A stretch of 64,000 nt of DNA. It comes from Sweltsa coloradensis. Taxonomy: Eukaryota > Arthropoda > Insecta > Plecoptera > Chloroperlidae. Location of the stretch: assembly GCA_024449915.1 (NCBI GenBank), contig JAMZAV010001438.1, positions 183,924-247,923 of the forward strand, read 5' to 3'. The notes beneath the pieces were generated by a model, which saw nothing but the letters and a program-made list of their open reading frames with translations, was not told the DNA's origin and did no database searches. The translations under genes and the position numbers were made by a program. Shown piece by piece: positions 11,402 through 21,467 of this stretch; position 1 is the first letter of the stretch; each line of letters begins with the position of its first letter.

Positions 11402-11518
11402 GTGAGTGTCTTCCAGAATACAATACAGTTATGCTTATGAGCTTTTTTTATCTAAGCAGTGAGACCCAATGATCAAGTCTTGTTTGTTTTTTCGAATAGT
11501 AATATGTAGGCCTATCGC

Positions 11519-12049
11519 TAGAGATGGTGTTTTATAGCATTAATTATTTCAAAAATGGCGTTTATATAGCATTAATTTTTTAAAAATAGCGTTTATATAG
11601 CATTAATTTTGTTGGTCGTCTTTCGTTGAATAATGAAAAAATATATTTATATTTTTTAGATTATGGTAGCTAAAGTGAATCGAAATTCTAGTTGGCGCTA
11701 GTTGTGAGCGTAGACCTCTCTACGGTGATTTTGGGGACTTCTTCATTAAGACTGCAGCTTGACAGGCCACGGCAACAAGATAAAAAAATATGTATTTTAC
11801 AAAAAATTGCCAGAAAAGCCATTTATTTACGACTTTTTGTAATTTTTTTTTTTTTACAAAATTACCCAATTTTGCGCGTATATCACAATTTAGCGAGTCT
11901 TGCGTTTAAAGCCGTTTGTCTCGAAAATAAACATACCTTTAAACTCGCCCATTTTAAGTGAAAGGTCGAGAAAAGGGGAAAAAAAATATGAAAAATGACA
12001 TTCTTATTTTTGTTGCTTTTATAGTTAATGCTATAAAACACCATCTCTA
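11519..12049. mobile_element. hAT-type MITE, TAGAGATGGTGTTTTATAGC ends
   Basis: Near-perfect inverted ends of about 25 bp (TAGAGATGGTGTTTTATAGC and complement) are flanked by the perfect 8-bp duplication CCTATCGC at 11511-11518 and 12050-12057. Near the left end, GCGTTTATATAGCATTAAT is repeated in tandem about three times. It is non-coding. Confidence 0.88.
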
Positions 12050-12062
12050 CCTATCGCATACT

Positions 12063-12522
12063 TCGGGATGCACATCGATACTTTTTTCATTATCGATTAT
12101 CGACATGTTAATGTCATTATCGACATGGTAATGTCATTATTGAATTGATAATATCGATATTAGGCTTACTTATTAAAAAAAAGGAAGCCCGTTCCGACAC
12201 AGATGGCCCATGGGAGCTCAAATGTGGTAGGACTATATGATATGAAATTTAAAACAACAGTCTCATGCCACTCGCTGCCTCGCTCGTCCTGTCTGTCCCG
12301 TCTTTGTTTTCGACTCCCGCTATAGGCTAAGTTCGCTCCCCAACGTATATCTCAAGTAATGACTCCTTGTGACCTCTCTCTGTCTGTCTGCCTAGCAGGA
12401 AATACAAACTACGTGTTTCGGGCAGTTTTCAACCAATTATTGATCATTTTAACTATCGATAATAACTTAAGATTATCGATTATCGAGATTTTATCCAATA
12501 TTGATAATCGTGTGTATCCCTA
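12063..12522. mobile_element. hAT-type MITE, GGGATGCACATCGAT ends
   Basis: The ends are TCGGGATGCACATCGATAC and its imperfect complement ATCGTGTGTATCCCTA. The 8-bp duplication CGCATACT lies at 12055-12062 and 12523-12530. Its left duplication overlaps by three bases the right duplication of the preceding element. The flanks inside the ends are rich in ATCGATTATCG. Confidence 0.83.
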
Positions 12523-12557
12523 CGCATACTAGGCCTACATCTCCCAATTATCAAATA

Positions 12558-13453
12558 CAGTAAGATCCCTCTTATCCGAGTTGGATGAGACCGGGGGCAC
12601 CTGGGATTTTGCGAAAAACTCGGATGGCGCGGATCAATTGTTTATTTGCTCTCGTAGCATAGCCTGATGTGGTAAAATGATATATGACACATGTAATGGA
12701 TAAAGGAACATAAAATACACACGATACACTTCATACAGGGTATACTAAATGATTTAATAGCTTGTAATTCAAGCTCACGAACACACGTACACAATTAGGC
12801 CTACATGTCGTAATAAAAACGTATGTCTAGGCCTAAACTCGACGCAGTAGGCCTAGGCCTACAATGCAAACATAGGCCTAGGCCTAGGCCTAGCTCTCTT
12901 TCTCATGTGGGAAAACCTCTCACTACTATGCCCGCGCTGAAGCTCACGACGCAAGATAAGTCTGGGAAAGAAATAAGATAAGCCCAGGAATAACAATTCA
13001 ATGCGTCGTGATTACGAATTACGTGAATCGGTTGAAACATGATTGCATCTAGTTCCACAACGACCATCTTTGAACAGCTGTGTGTGAGATGGCTGGATCG
13101 TATGCGCACGCGCATGCGCGCGACGCACACTGAACTCTATATGCTCAGTGGTGACACTGACGCTTACCGGCGATGCGCCCGACGCACACTGACCACTGAA
13201 CTCTATATGCTCAGTAGACTGATGCACACTGCTCGAAAGTCGAGATATATCGCCGATCTATCTTCTTTGCACTCACTCGTAAGGCATGCCTACAAATGTA
13301 TGCGAGTACATTTAAAAAAGTGCGGCGCGGCGTCTGTAATTATTTTTGTTTTATTTACGTATTTAAAACTTTAATTTTTTTTTTTTTTTTTTTGGCGGCT
13401 CGGTTAACACGGAACATCGGATAAGAGGAGATCGGATAAGAGAGATCTTACTG
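12558..13453. mobile_element. Pogo/Tigger-type non-autonomous element, intron 3 copy
   Basis: The left end is CAGTAAGATCCCTCTTATCC. The right end, its complement GGATAAGAGAGATCTTACTG, includes a small internal duplication. TA flanks both sides (12556-12557, 13454-13455). The interior has AGGCCTA clusters (12845-12895), a tandem CGACGCACACTGAACTCTAT-containing segment (13118-13213) and a poly-T tract. A second copy at 17887-20808 carries a nested element. It is non-coding; open frames inside it are repeats. Confidence 0.85.
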
Positions 13454-13515
13454 TATTGACAGCGTCATTGTTGTTATTACTTAATTTTTTTTTTTTTTTT
13501 GATAGGCCTAGATAT

Positions 13516-14517
13516 TAGGGTTGCCGTTCGATACGAATTTCAGTATCGATAATCGGACCAGTTAAAAATCGATTATCGATCGCAATAATCGATTTTAAAA
13601 AATATCGATCGATAATCGAATCAAAATTAGGCCTAAACTTGCGCGCATACTAACGCGGACCGTGGACCTTTAGCGAGTGCATCCTTTTGTTCCTTCTATT
13701 TGCTCAGAACAGGGTTTTTCCACGCTATAATAGCAACGTCTTTCACGAGCTCCCCCTGCCCCCCCCTCCCCACGCGTCTGGTCGGCGCGACGAGAGCGAG
13801 CTAAGTGGAGTAGACAGGCCGCGCTATGCCGGCTTGAGTGTTGTCTTTGTGAAGGTCGTTCTTCTTGGAAATAGTGGTTCTGTGAAGTTTCATTTCAGCT
13901 TTTGTTGAGATTGTTGTTTATTCATTTACGAGATATCATCAGTTTAACTATTCAATGCTCCGATATTTATTACGCGACAAGATGCAAACTGTTGGACATT
14001 AGTTTGGAAGATGACGTAATATTGGTGTGAGAGAACTGATAAGATAATATTATCGTAGCACTACGGAAAGAAGAAAAGCGATTACGAGTTGGCGTGGAGT
14101 GGGGAGGAATGCTGCATCTCGATAAAATACTTGTTGACCTTGCTTGGCCGTGACGCGCCGAGGTTGTGCAATCAGCGCCTGATCGGCGCGGTAATGCAGC
14201 CGCCTGCCGCCCGAGCCAAGCCGGCCCGTAACACACACGCGTCATGCTGGTGGCCTATCTGCACAGTGCAGGCGCTTCGTACTTCACGCCTTACGAGTGT
14301 TTTAGATCTCGCAGTGGACGCATTTTTCACGGAATAAAGCGTTTAATGTCTTGACTGGTACTATTTTATGAAGTTCTGCTGAGCGGGCGGTAAATTACAA
14401 AATTTTGGGCGGGCGAGCTATTCGATTATCGAAATATCGATAATCGATTCTGGAAGACTGAATCGATTATCGATCGTTTCGGGAAATAATCGTATCGATT
14501 ATCAAACGGCAACCCTA
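13516..14517. mobile_element. hAT-type element, TAGGGTTGCCGTTCGATA ends, copy 1
   Basis: Inverted ends TAGGGTTGCCGTTCGATA and (complement) ATCAAACGGCAACCCTA are flanked by the perfect 8-bp duplication CTAGATAT at 13508-13515 and 14518-14525. ATCGATTATCG repeats lie inside both ends. The centre is GC-rich (13750-14300). No transposase motif was seen. Confidence 0.87.
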
Positions 14518-14525
14518 CTAGATAT

Positions 14526-15908
14526 TAGGGTTGCCGTTCGATATGAATTTGAAAATCAGTAATCGCGCATGTGCAATCGATTATCAATCAATAAATGTTG
14601 CTATTTTAAACGTCGATCGTTAATCAAAACAAAAATTGAGATACTTTCTTGCATACCCACGCGGCCCGTGGACCTTACACAACAACATAACAGGGTTTCC
14701 CACGCTAGCGACGTCATTAACGAGCGCCCCCTCCCTCCGCATGTGGCCGGCCGGTCCGACGAGAGCACGCTACGTAACGTAAACAGATGCTACCTGGCTC
14801 GTGTGTTGTTGTGTATGTCTCGGTTCTCGGAAATCTGAGTTCTGTGAAGTTTCAATTCAGCTTTCACTGTGATTGTCGTTCATTCATCCCTACAAGATAT
14901 TATCAGTTATTCAATGCTCCGATATTTATTACGTGATGAGATGAATAATATTTGTCATTAATCTGAGAGAAGTGATAAGATAATAAAGTAGCACTATTGA
15001 ATGAAGTAAAGTAAAGCGATACTGAGTAGGGATGTCAATACCCGGAAATTTTTGTACCTGGGTACCCGGGCTACCCGCGGGTTGTAAATGTTCAATTTAT
15101 CGTCATGGGTGTCAAATGATTGAGAAAATCATTAGCAGTTCCAGAGTATTGGTAAAGGGGCATGCATGTTTTAGTGTACGATGACTCGCGATTCATGGGA
15201 TCGGAGCAACTAAAAAGGAACACTGATTGATTACTACATTCCTTACATGTGCATATGTACGCAACCAAAATCGTATCGTAGGCTGCTCAAGGTCACACCT
15301 TACCTTTATCCCGATGCGTGTTCTCCCTCTTCCCGTGCACTACTTTTGTTTTAGCTCATTCAAAGTGATCTTCCACTTCTTGTTATCTCATCTTGCCCCA
15401 CCAAATATCATCCAAGTTGTCATGCAATAAATATCGGAAACTGAATAGGGCTGTAAATGCACAAAACAAGTAGTAGATTACCAAAACATCTGCTGGAGTC
15501 AAACTTCACAAGGTCAAAATTTCCTAGATTGTACGACCTTCACAAAGACAGTAAACACTCATTGCTACAATCACAGAAACCAGCCACAAGCGGGAAGGGG
15601 AAAGGTATAATGACGCGATGTATTGTCTGTTCCGTGAAAAAGATCGCGATGGACAAAGGAAAAAACTGGCAATTCCGGATAATGGGTGATGAAAAATTGG
15701 ACCTGTAGCCGCGGACAACGGGTGTGTAACGGGTACCCGTTGACATCCCTAATACCGAGTTGGCGCGGGGTGGGAGGAATGTATCTCGATAAAGTGCTTG
15801 TTGACCTTGAGCGATGTACTACAATATCGGCTGTGACACGGCGAGGTTGAGCAATCGGCGCCTGCAGGCGCGGCGAGTGAAGTCGCACAGCAACACACGC
15901 ACGCCATG
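14526..15908. mobile_element. hAT-type element, TAGGGTTGCCGTTCGATA family, copy 2 (right end lost)
   Basis: It starts TAGGGTTGCCGTTCGATATG immediately after the right target duplication of copy 1 and parallels copy 1 internally (GTGGACCTT, GGTTTCCCACGCTA, GCTCCGATATTTATTACG, ACTTGTTGACCTTG-like). It is interrupted by 15027-15751 and then cut at 15909 by another TAGGGATG end. No matching right terminus is visible. Confidence 0.7.
15027..15751. mobile_element. Nested hAT-type element, TAGGGATGTCAATACCC ends
   Basis: The ends TAGGGATGTCAATACCCGG and (complement) GGTACCCGTTGACATCCCTA are flanked by 8-bp direct repeats differing at one base: ATACTGAG (15019-15026) and ATACCGAG (15752-15759). It is inserted into copy 2 of the TAGGGTTGCC family. 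The open frames inside show no recognisable domain. Confidence 0.82.
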
Positions 15909-16911
15909 TAGGGATGTCAGAAAGCATGTATTTCACTAAACGTTTACACCCTGGTCACAAAAACTTGTACACGTTTACATTACTAATGGTCCAATGGACA
16001 ATGTTACAGCAAAAATTTTCTCCTGAATCGTGGATTTGATGGAATTCTTTCCAGCTTAAACTGGGTTTTTACGATCGCGAGCTATGAGTATGACACAGTA
16101 CAGACAATACATGGCGTCATACAACGCCTCCCCACGCCCGCGCGTCACTGTCATTGTGATTGTAGTGGTCGCGATAATTCGGGCTAATTGTGCCCGGACT
16201 AGCGACAAACCCGGATGAAACGGATAGTGATTTTATTGCCGTGTAGGCCTATGTGGGTACAATAGAAACGATTCCGAAGCATTTTTGAAGGTCACTCATT
16301 GAACTCAAGCTTAAATGAAAGATAAGTTCCAGGCCTACTGCGGGTGAAGTGTGATGCAGAACAGTTGACTTGGCGATAATAACCAGTCCGGGGAGAGATT
16401 TCGCTACGTCATCACGGACTCCGGCGGGAATAACGACGTCGGCACGAATGTAACATGATTTGTTTAACCCCGACCCTTGTAAGAAATGTTTGCATTGAGT
16501 GTGGAATATTCTCATTGTACACTCACTTCTCTCCTGTGAGCGGCATCCGCCTGGTGCTTAGAAGCCCACTCAACAACACAACATAATTAAAATTAACAAA
16601 ATTTATCTGATAACGAGTCACGAGCGATCTCAGAATTGGAAGCGTTGGACCTCATCCGTTACAGAAGTATGCCTAACTTTATGTTGTTATCCACCCATTG
16701 TTGATAAAGTATGCTGCCTTATAACCACAGCGAGTTGACAACAGGCCAACCCTAGCCAAGTGGCATGTCCATTTTGTGTGGAAAAATATTGATGTCAATT
16801 TCCGATTTTGTGAAACAATATTGCAATACAATATCGGTAAAATAATGCCAATATCGATCATGAAAAATGTATCTTTACACATGACTAGTAATGATTTTGT
16901 TGGCCACCTAG
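15909..16911. other. Rest of intron 3, with one hAT-like end
   Basis: A TAGGGATGTCAGAAAGC terminus begins at 15909 and interrupts the preceding element, but no matching right end or target duplication was found, so its extent is unknown. The rest up to the exon 4 acceptor (ACCTAG at 16911) shows no coding signal. Confidence 0.45.
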
Positions 16912-17103
16912 GTTCAAGATCTCCGCTCTACTTCGTAGCAGAGCAAGTGCTTTTCGCGCTGAGCTGCTGGGACATATTCACACCCGAGACGCGGGCCTAC
17001 CAGGTTCGTCGACTCGTGTTCGTGTACCTTTGGTATGCGATGAGCGAGTCGTACGCCCGCAGGATCATCCAGTACGTAGACTACATTCACGACCTCCCGT
17101 ATG
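16912..17103 (+). CDS. Host gene exon 4: hydrophobic folded region
   Basis: The acceptor is GGCCACCTAG at 16911 and the donor is G|GTGAGT at 17104. The exon encodes residues 685-748, including SPLYFVAEQVLFALSCWDIF, RRLVFVYLWYAMSESYARR and IIQYVDYIHDLPY. It is rich in aromatic and aliphatic residues arranged like amphipathic helices rather than a transmembrane segment, because charged residues recur every few positions. It is the most structured and presumably most conserved part of the protein. I could not assign it to a family. GC-rich codon usage contrasts with the AT-rich introns and supports it as a real exon. Confidence 0.8.
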
Positions 17104-17212
17104 GTGAGTAGACCCTACTCAAGCTGCAACCATGCCTTTAATGAGATTTTGGGAATAAGATTATGAATAAATACAAGGTTTTTGAACATAATCCCGCTTT
17201 GAGGACATAACT

Positions 17213-17295
17213 TACCCCGGCTGGGGAACGAACCCAGTACCTCCGGCTTTACGCACTGATGCTTTGTCAACTGATCTGTTGGGCCTCAGACAACC
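17213..17295 (-). repeat. tRNA-like sequence, minus strand, left part of a split fold-back
   Basis: On the minus strand this reads a box-A-like AGATCAGTTGAC and a T-arm around GGGTTCGTTCCCC, like a tRNA-derived SINE head or decayed tRNA. Its T-arm side (17213-17250) pairs in inverted orientation with 21081-21118. A hAT element inserted at 17304 separates the two halves. A matching 5' acceptor strand is absent, so this is not called a functional tRNA. Confidence 0.6.
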
Positions 17296-18237
17296 CTATA
17301 CTACAGGGCTGCCGTTTTAACGGATTTTATCCGTTTTTACGGATATTTAGGGTGCAAAACGGATTTTTAGTCTTATTTACGGATATTTCGTTAATCACGT
17401 TTTCTATGCTTATTTTCGTATATTTGAATCTGCGCGGGCTAATTTCGATTGTAAACATTGAAGGCGGGGCGATAATCGATTCGACTTTCGATAGGGGGCG
17501 GAGCAAGGGCAGAGCCGTGTCCTAGGCATTGTAGGAACTGCTTCTGCCAGAACAGTTGCTTTTGGGAGTGGGAGGAGCCAAGAACAAACAATGGAGATTG
17601 GAGCCTACAAAATTGTTTTCTTTCGTTTTTGTTTATAAAGTTTGGATTATGTGATCATAAACGTGAAAAATAGAATTAGTGGGGTAGTATATGATTAAAA
17701 TGTTATTAACAAGTTCTGCAAGGCTGCAATGTTATTAATAAACACAACACATGGACCTAGGTCAAAATTGTGATGCAACATTCCTAGGGCCTGGCCTAGG
17801 CCTAGGCGGCTAGGGCCGGCCCCTAGGCTAAGAATTTTTTAACCAGGTCAGATTTAAAACAGATTTTCTGTAAATAAGTAAGCCTACAGTAAGATCCCTC
17901 TTATCCAAGTTGGATGAGACCGGGGGCACCTCGGATTTGCGAAAAACTCGGATGGCGCGTTTCATTTGTTTATTTGCTCTCGTAGCATAGCCACACATGT
18001 AATGGATAAAGGAACATAAAATACACACGATACACTTCATACAGGGTATACTAAATGATTTAATAGCTTGTAAATCAAGCTCACAAACACACGTACACAA
18101 TTAGGCCTACATGTTGTAATAAAAACGTATGTCTAGGCCTAAACTCGACGCAGTAGGCCTAGGCTAGGCCTACAATGCAAACATAGGCCTAGGCCTACCT
18201 AGCTCTCTTTCTCATGTGGGAAAACCTCTCACTACTA

Positions 18238-20145
18238 CCGTATTGTTCCGAATATAGCGCGATGTTTTTTTCCGAAAATACAATCTCAAAAACAGCACTC
18301 GCGTTATTTCCGCGCGCTTGCATTTGAAATAGCGCCTGAACATAGGCCACGCCGCTATACAACTCCCGCGCACCGTCTGCTGCGCTTCGCCCCGCCCACC
18401 CACTCGATGCCACTGAACTCGGCCGAACCGTGGGCGAAACTGTCTGCTAGTCGTCAGAATCCTTGGCCGTGATCACATCGCGACCTAGCTGACCTACATA
18501 GATTTTGTTCGTCGGGGTTGTCTATCTACGTTGCTAAGAGTCTACGTAATAATGAGTGATGAAGGAGAAGATGAAATGGCTCAAGATGAACAAATGAAGA
18601 CTGCTGACAGCGTGGAAAAGAAAGGTTCCTCTGCCTTACAAATCAACAAGGGATTGAGAAGGAGCTATGACGTCAACTTCAAAACAATGGTAGCTACGAG
18701 GCTATTGCAACGAATAACGTAAGAGCTGCACATAAATATGGAGTTTCCGAAGTGAACATTCGACTATGGAGAAAACAACTAGACCTATACAAATCGGCAA
18801 ATTCAACTCGTAAAGCGTTCCGAGGACCTAAGAAAGGAAAATATGAAGAACTTGAAAATCGTGTTGTGCTGTTCATTCAAGAAAACGTGCTGAAGGGTTC
18901 CCGATTTCACGCGAAGACAAAAACTTTTAAGGCTATTGAGGTAGCAAGGCAATTGGGAATTCCAAGAAATGATTTAAAGCAAGTTTAGGGTGGTGCAGAC
19001 GTATGATGAGGCGTCAAGGCTTTTCACTGCGTCGGCGCACTTCTCTCGCGCAACGTTTGCCGAACGACTTTAATGAAAAGCTGTTATCATTTCAGCGATA
19101 TATTATCGGATTGCGCAAAGAACAGGACTAGCTTCTGGGACAGATGGGAAACGCCGATCAGACGCCGATATGTTTCGAAATGCCTTCCAACACGACTGTG
19201 CACACTAAAGGTGCTAAATCTGTCATTGTTAAATCGACGGGCAATGACAAGGCGCGGATCACTGTCATGCTAGCTGTCTTGGCTGACGGTAGGAAGCTGC
19301 CCCCGTACGTTATCTTAAAGCGCAAAACGATGCCTAAAGATAAAATACCAACAGGAATCATTCTTCGTGTTCAAGAGAAGGGGTGGATGGACGAAGCATT
19401 AGTAGTGGATTGGCTGAAGGTTGTTTGGGGTCGGCGACCGGGTGCTCTATTGAGGCTGAGGGCTATGCTTGTCCTTGATGCCTTCAGAGGACACCTCACT
19501 CCACGGACCAAACAACAAGTGGCATCAATGAACACTGATCTGGTTATCATTCCAGGGGGAATGACGTCCCAGTTGCAGGTACTTGACGTGGTAGTGAACA
19601 AGCCCATTCAAAGACTATGTGAAGAAAGAATACAGTGCGTGGTTGTTGGCAGGTGACCATGCTCTAACACCTACAGGCAAGATAAAGAAGCCATCCATTC
19701 CACTGCTCATGCAGTGGATACTCGTTGCATGGAACAAGATTTCCCCTGACAGCATTGTGCATGGTTTTAAGAAATGCTGTATTTCAAATGAATTGGATGG
19801 AACAGAGGATGATGTTCTGTGGGAAGAGGAGGGGGAAGTTGAAACTGCTGATGAGGACAACTCTGTCAACTCATCTTCTGACCAGGAATCAGACTGGTGA
19901 ACTGTGGAGTGTGGACTGTGGTTGGCATGTGAGCTTGTGCTTGGCCTACCCTGTTAAAAACCATAGGCCTAGGCCCTAACATTATTCAAAATGTTTTATT
20001 GTAAGACTGACATTCATTTTATAGTAAATAAAAAATGTTTCATGTACATTTTAATTTTCTTTGATTTTTTTTTTTCTTGAAATGATTCTGAAAAATTGGG
20101 GGTCGTGTTATATATCGAGGTCGTGCTATATTCGGAACAATACGG
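18238..20145 (+). mobile_element. Pogo-superfamily DNA transposon with transposase relic
   Basis: Perfect inverted ends CCGTATTGTTCCGAATATAGC and complement are flanked by TA (18236-18237, 20146-20147). Comparison with the empty site in the intron 3 copy (CTCACTACTATGCCC) confirms the insertion. It carries one transposase gene on the + strand, broken by three frameshifts. Its relative at 23097-33052 has the same terminal pattern (CCGTATTGGCCCGAATATAGT). Confidence 0.9.
18552..19900 (+). pseudogene. Pogo-like transposase, three frameshifts
   Basis: Read across frames, it has an acidic N-terminus, then a Brinker/Psq-type helix-turn-helix (YDVNFKTM, AAHKYGVSEVNIRLWRKQ), a CENP-B-type second DNA-binding region with the Tigger pattern (RRQGFSLRRRTSLAQRLP), and a DDE_1 catalytic domain. 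Catalytic Asp candidates are in GNADQTP, LVLDAFRGH and LQVLDVV; 35 residues separate the last two. The C-terminus is acidic (EDDVLWEEEGE). The frame changes near 18690, 18985 and 19610. This enzyme cuts and pastes its element at TA sites; this copy cannot make it. POGK-like domesticated relatives exist in animals, but nothing here indicates domestication. Confidence 0.85.
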
Positions 20146-21055
20146 TATATCCCGCGCTGAAGCACTCGTCGCAAGATAAGCCTGGGAAAGAAAGAACATA
20201 AGCCCAGGAATAACAATCCTATGCGTCGTGATAACGAATTTCGTGAATCGGTTGAAAGATGATTGCATTGCGAATTCTACTTCTACACCCAACCATCTTT
20301 GTCAGTCAGCTATGAGTGTGAGTTGGTTGGATCGTACGCGCATCTAGTACTGCGCAGACGGCAGTGTCCAAGATTGATTGCCGCATCTTTCTCTCTTGCA
20401 CTCACTCGTGGCATGGGCGCGACTCGCCGAGACGGACGGAAGCACGTGATAGCTTACAACGCGCTCTGTCGTCAACTCCAATTACTCTTTAGGCAGCGGG
20501 CACGCTCCGCGGGAAAGACCGCAACCACGTAGCGCGTATTTAAACTGGTGAATTAGCCTAAAAACGGCCGCGAAATATACCCGGATCTTAAAATCGCAAA
20601 TCGGCTCCGGGTAATTTCTGGAACCGGGTACCCGATGTCATCCCTACTCGTAAGGCATGCCTACAAATGTATGCGAGTACATTTTAAAAAAGTGCGGCGC
20701 GGCGTCTGTAATTATTTTTATGTTTTATTTACGTATTTAAAACTTTTTTTTTTTTTTTTTTTTGGCGGCTCGGTTAACACGGTACATCGGATAAGAGGGA
20801 TCTTACTGTAACATTTTACATTTTTGAGCAATCATATAAAGCAACCACGGGCGTTTTTGGCTCATTTATTCTCGTCTGTGCATAGGCCTAGGCCCTTAGC
20901 AACTTTTAGGTTATGATGGTAACAAATACAAACATAACATTTAGCCATTATCATAGTTTGATCAATGAAATTAACGTTTTTAGACTTTTCACGGATTTTT
21001 GCGGATTTTTAACGTCCTCCAACAGGATTTTTTTTAAATGTCAGTGGCAGCCCTG

Positions 21056-21125
21056 CTATACTAAATTGCTATGTGTTGTGAAAGCTGGAGGTTCTGGGTT
21101 CGATCCCCAGTCGGGGCAAACATTT
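21056..21125 (+). repeat. tRNA-like sequence, right part of the split fold-back
   Basis: After the hAT target duplication (CTATACTA) the sequence shows a T-arm with a strong box B, CTGGGTTCGATCCCCAG, then TCGGGGCA. Positions 21081-21118 are the inverted partner of 17213-17250. Removing the hAT restores a compact inverted pair of tRNA-like ends. Confidence 0.6.
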
Positions 21126-21467
21126 ACGACAATTGCTATCATATAGGGGTGTGCGAACCCACTTTTTTTACTTTCAAACAACTCAAACTTTCCCAGTTGA
21201 AAAAACCGAACTTCACAAAAATTTCAAACTGTATCGAACTCGAACCCAACTTAAAGGTATATCAAACCGTCATAATAGGTAAAATAGTGATAAGTCTAGA
21301 CCGGTACCTCCACCAAGAAAGTATGTAACTTCTGGACCGGCACCTCCATCATCCATTTTTTTGTTTTTAAATTGAACCTGTAAACTGAGAACCATTTTTT
21401 GACATGTCAAATAATATTTGACCGCACACCACAACAAATTAGTAATAAAAAAATCTTTTTTCGAACT

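Larger units (their letters stand above)
17887..20808. mobile_element. Pogo/Tigger-type element, intron 4 copy, carrying a nested element
   Basis: The ends CAGTAAGATCCCTCTTATCC and complement lie between TA dinucleotides at 17885-17886 and 20809-20810. Outside the nested element (18238-20145) it matches 12558-13453 in the same orientation. A further 5'-truncated hAT fragment ending TGTCATCCCTA (about 20404-20645) is also inserted in it. Confidence 0.85.
17304..21055. mobile_element. hAT-type element, CAGGGCTGCC ends, intron 4 copy (with nested elements)
   Basis: The ends CAGGGCTGCC and GGCAGCCCTG are flanked by a perfect 8-bp duplication, CTATACTA, at 17296-17303 and 21056-21063. The arms outside the nested pogo element match the intron 2 copy (10359-11130) in reverse orientation, for example the complement of CCAAAGCAACTGTTCTGGCAG near 17545-17570. 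Without its insertion it would be about 830 bp. Confidence 0.87.

Noticed and set aside
13039..13374. A 111-codon open frame with a repeated TELYMLS segment
   Set aside because: It lies inside a pogo-type non-autonomous element; the repeat is a tandem DNA repeat.
16776..16911. Extension of exon 4 upstream to 16776
   Set aside because: The open frame continues, but the acceptor at 16911 gives the phase needed by exon 3, and the upstream part is AT-rich.
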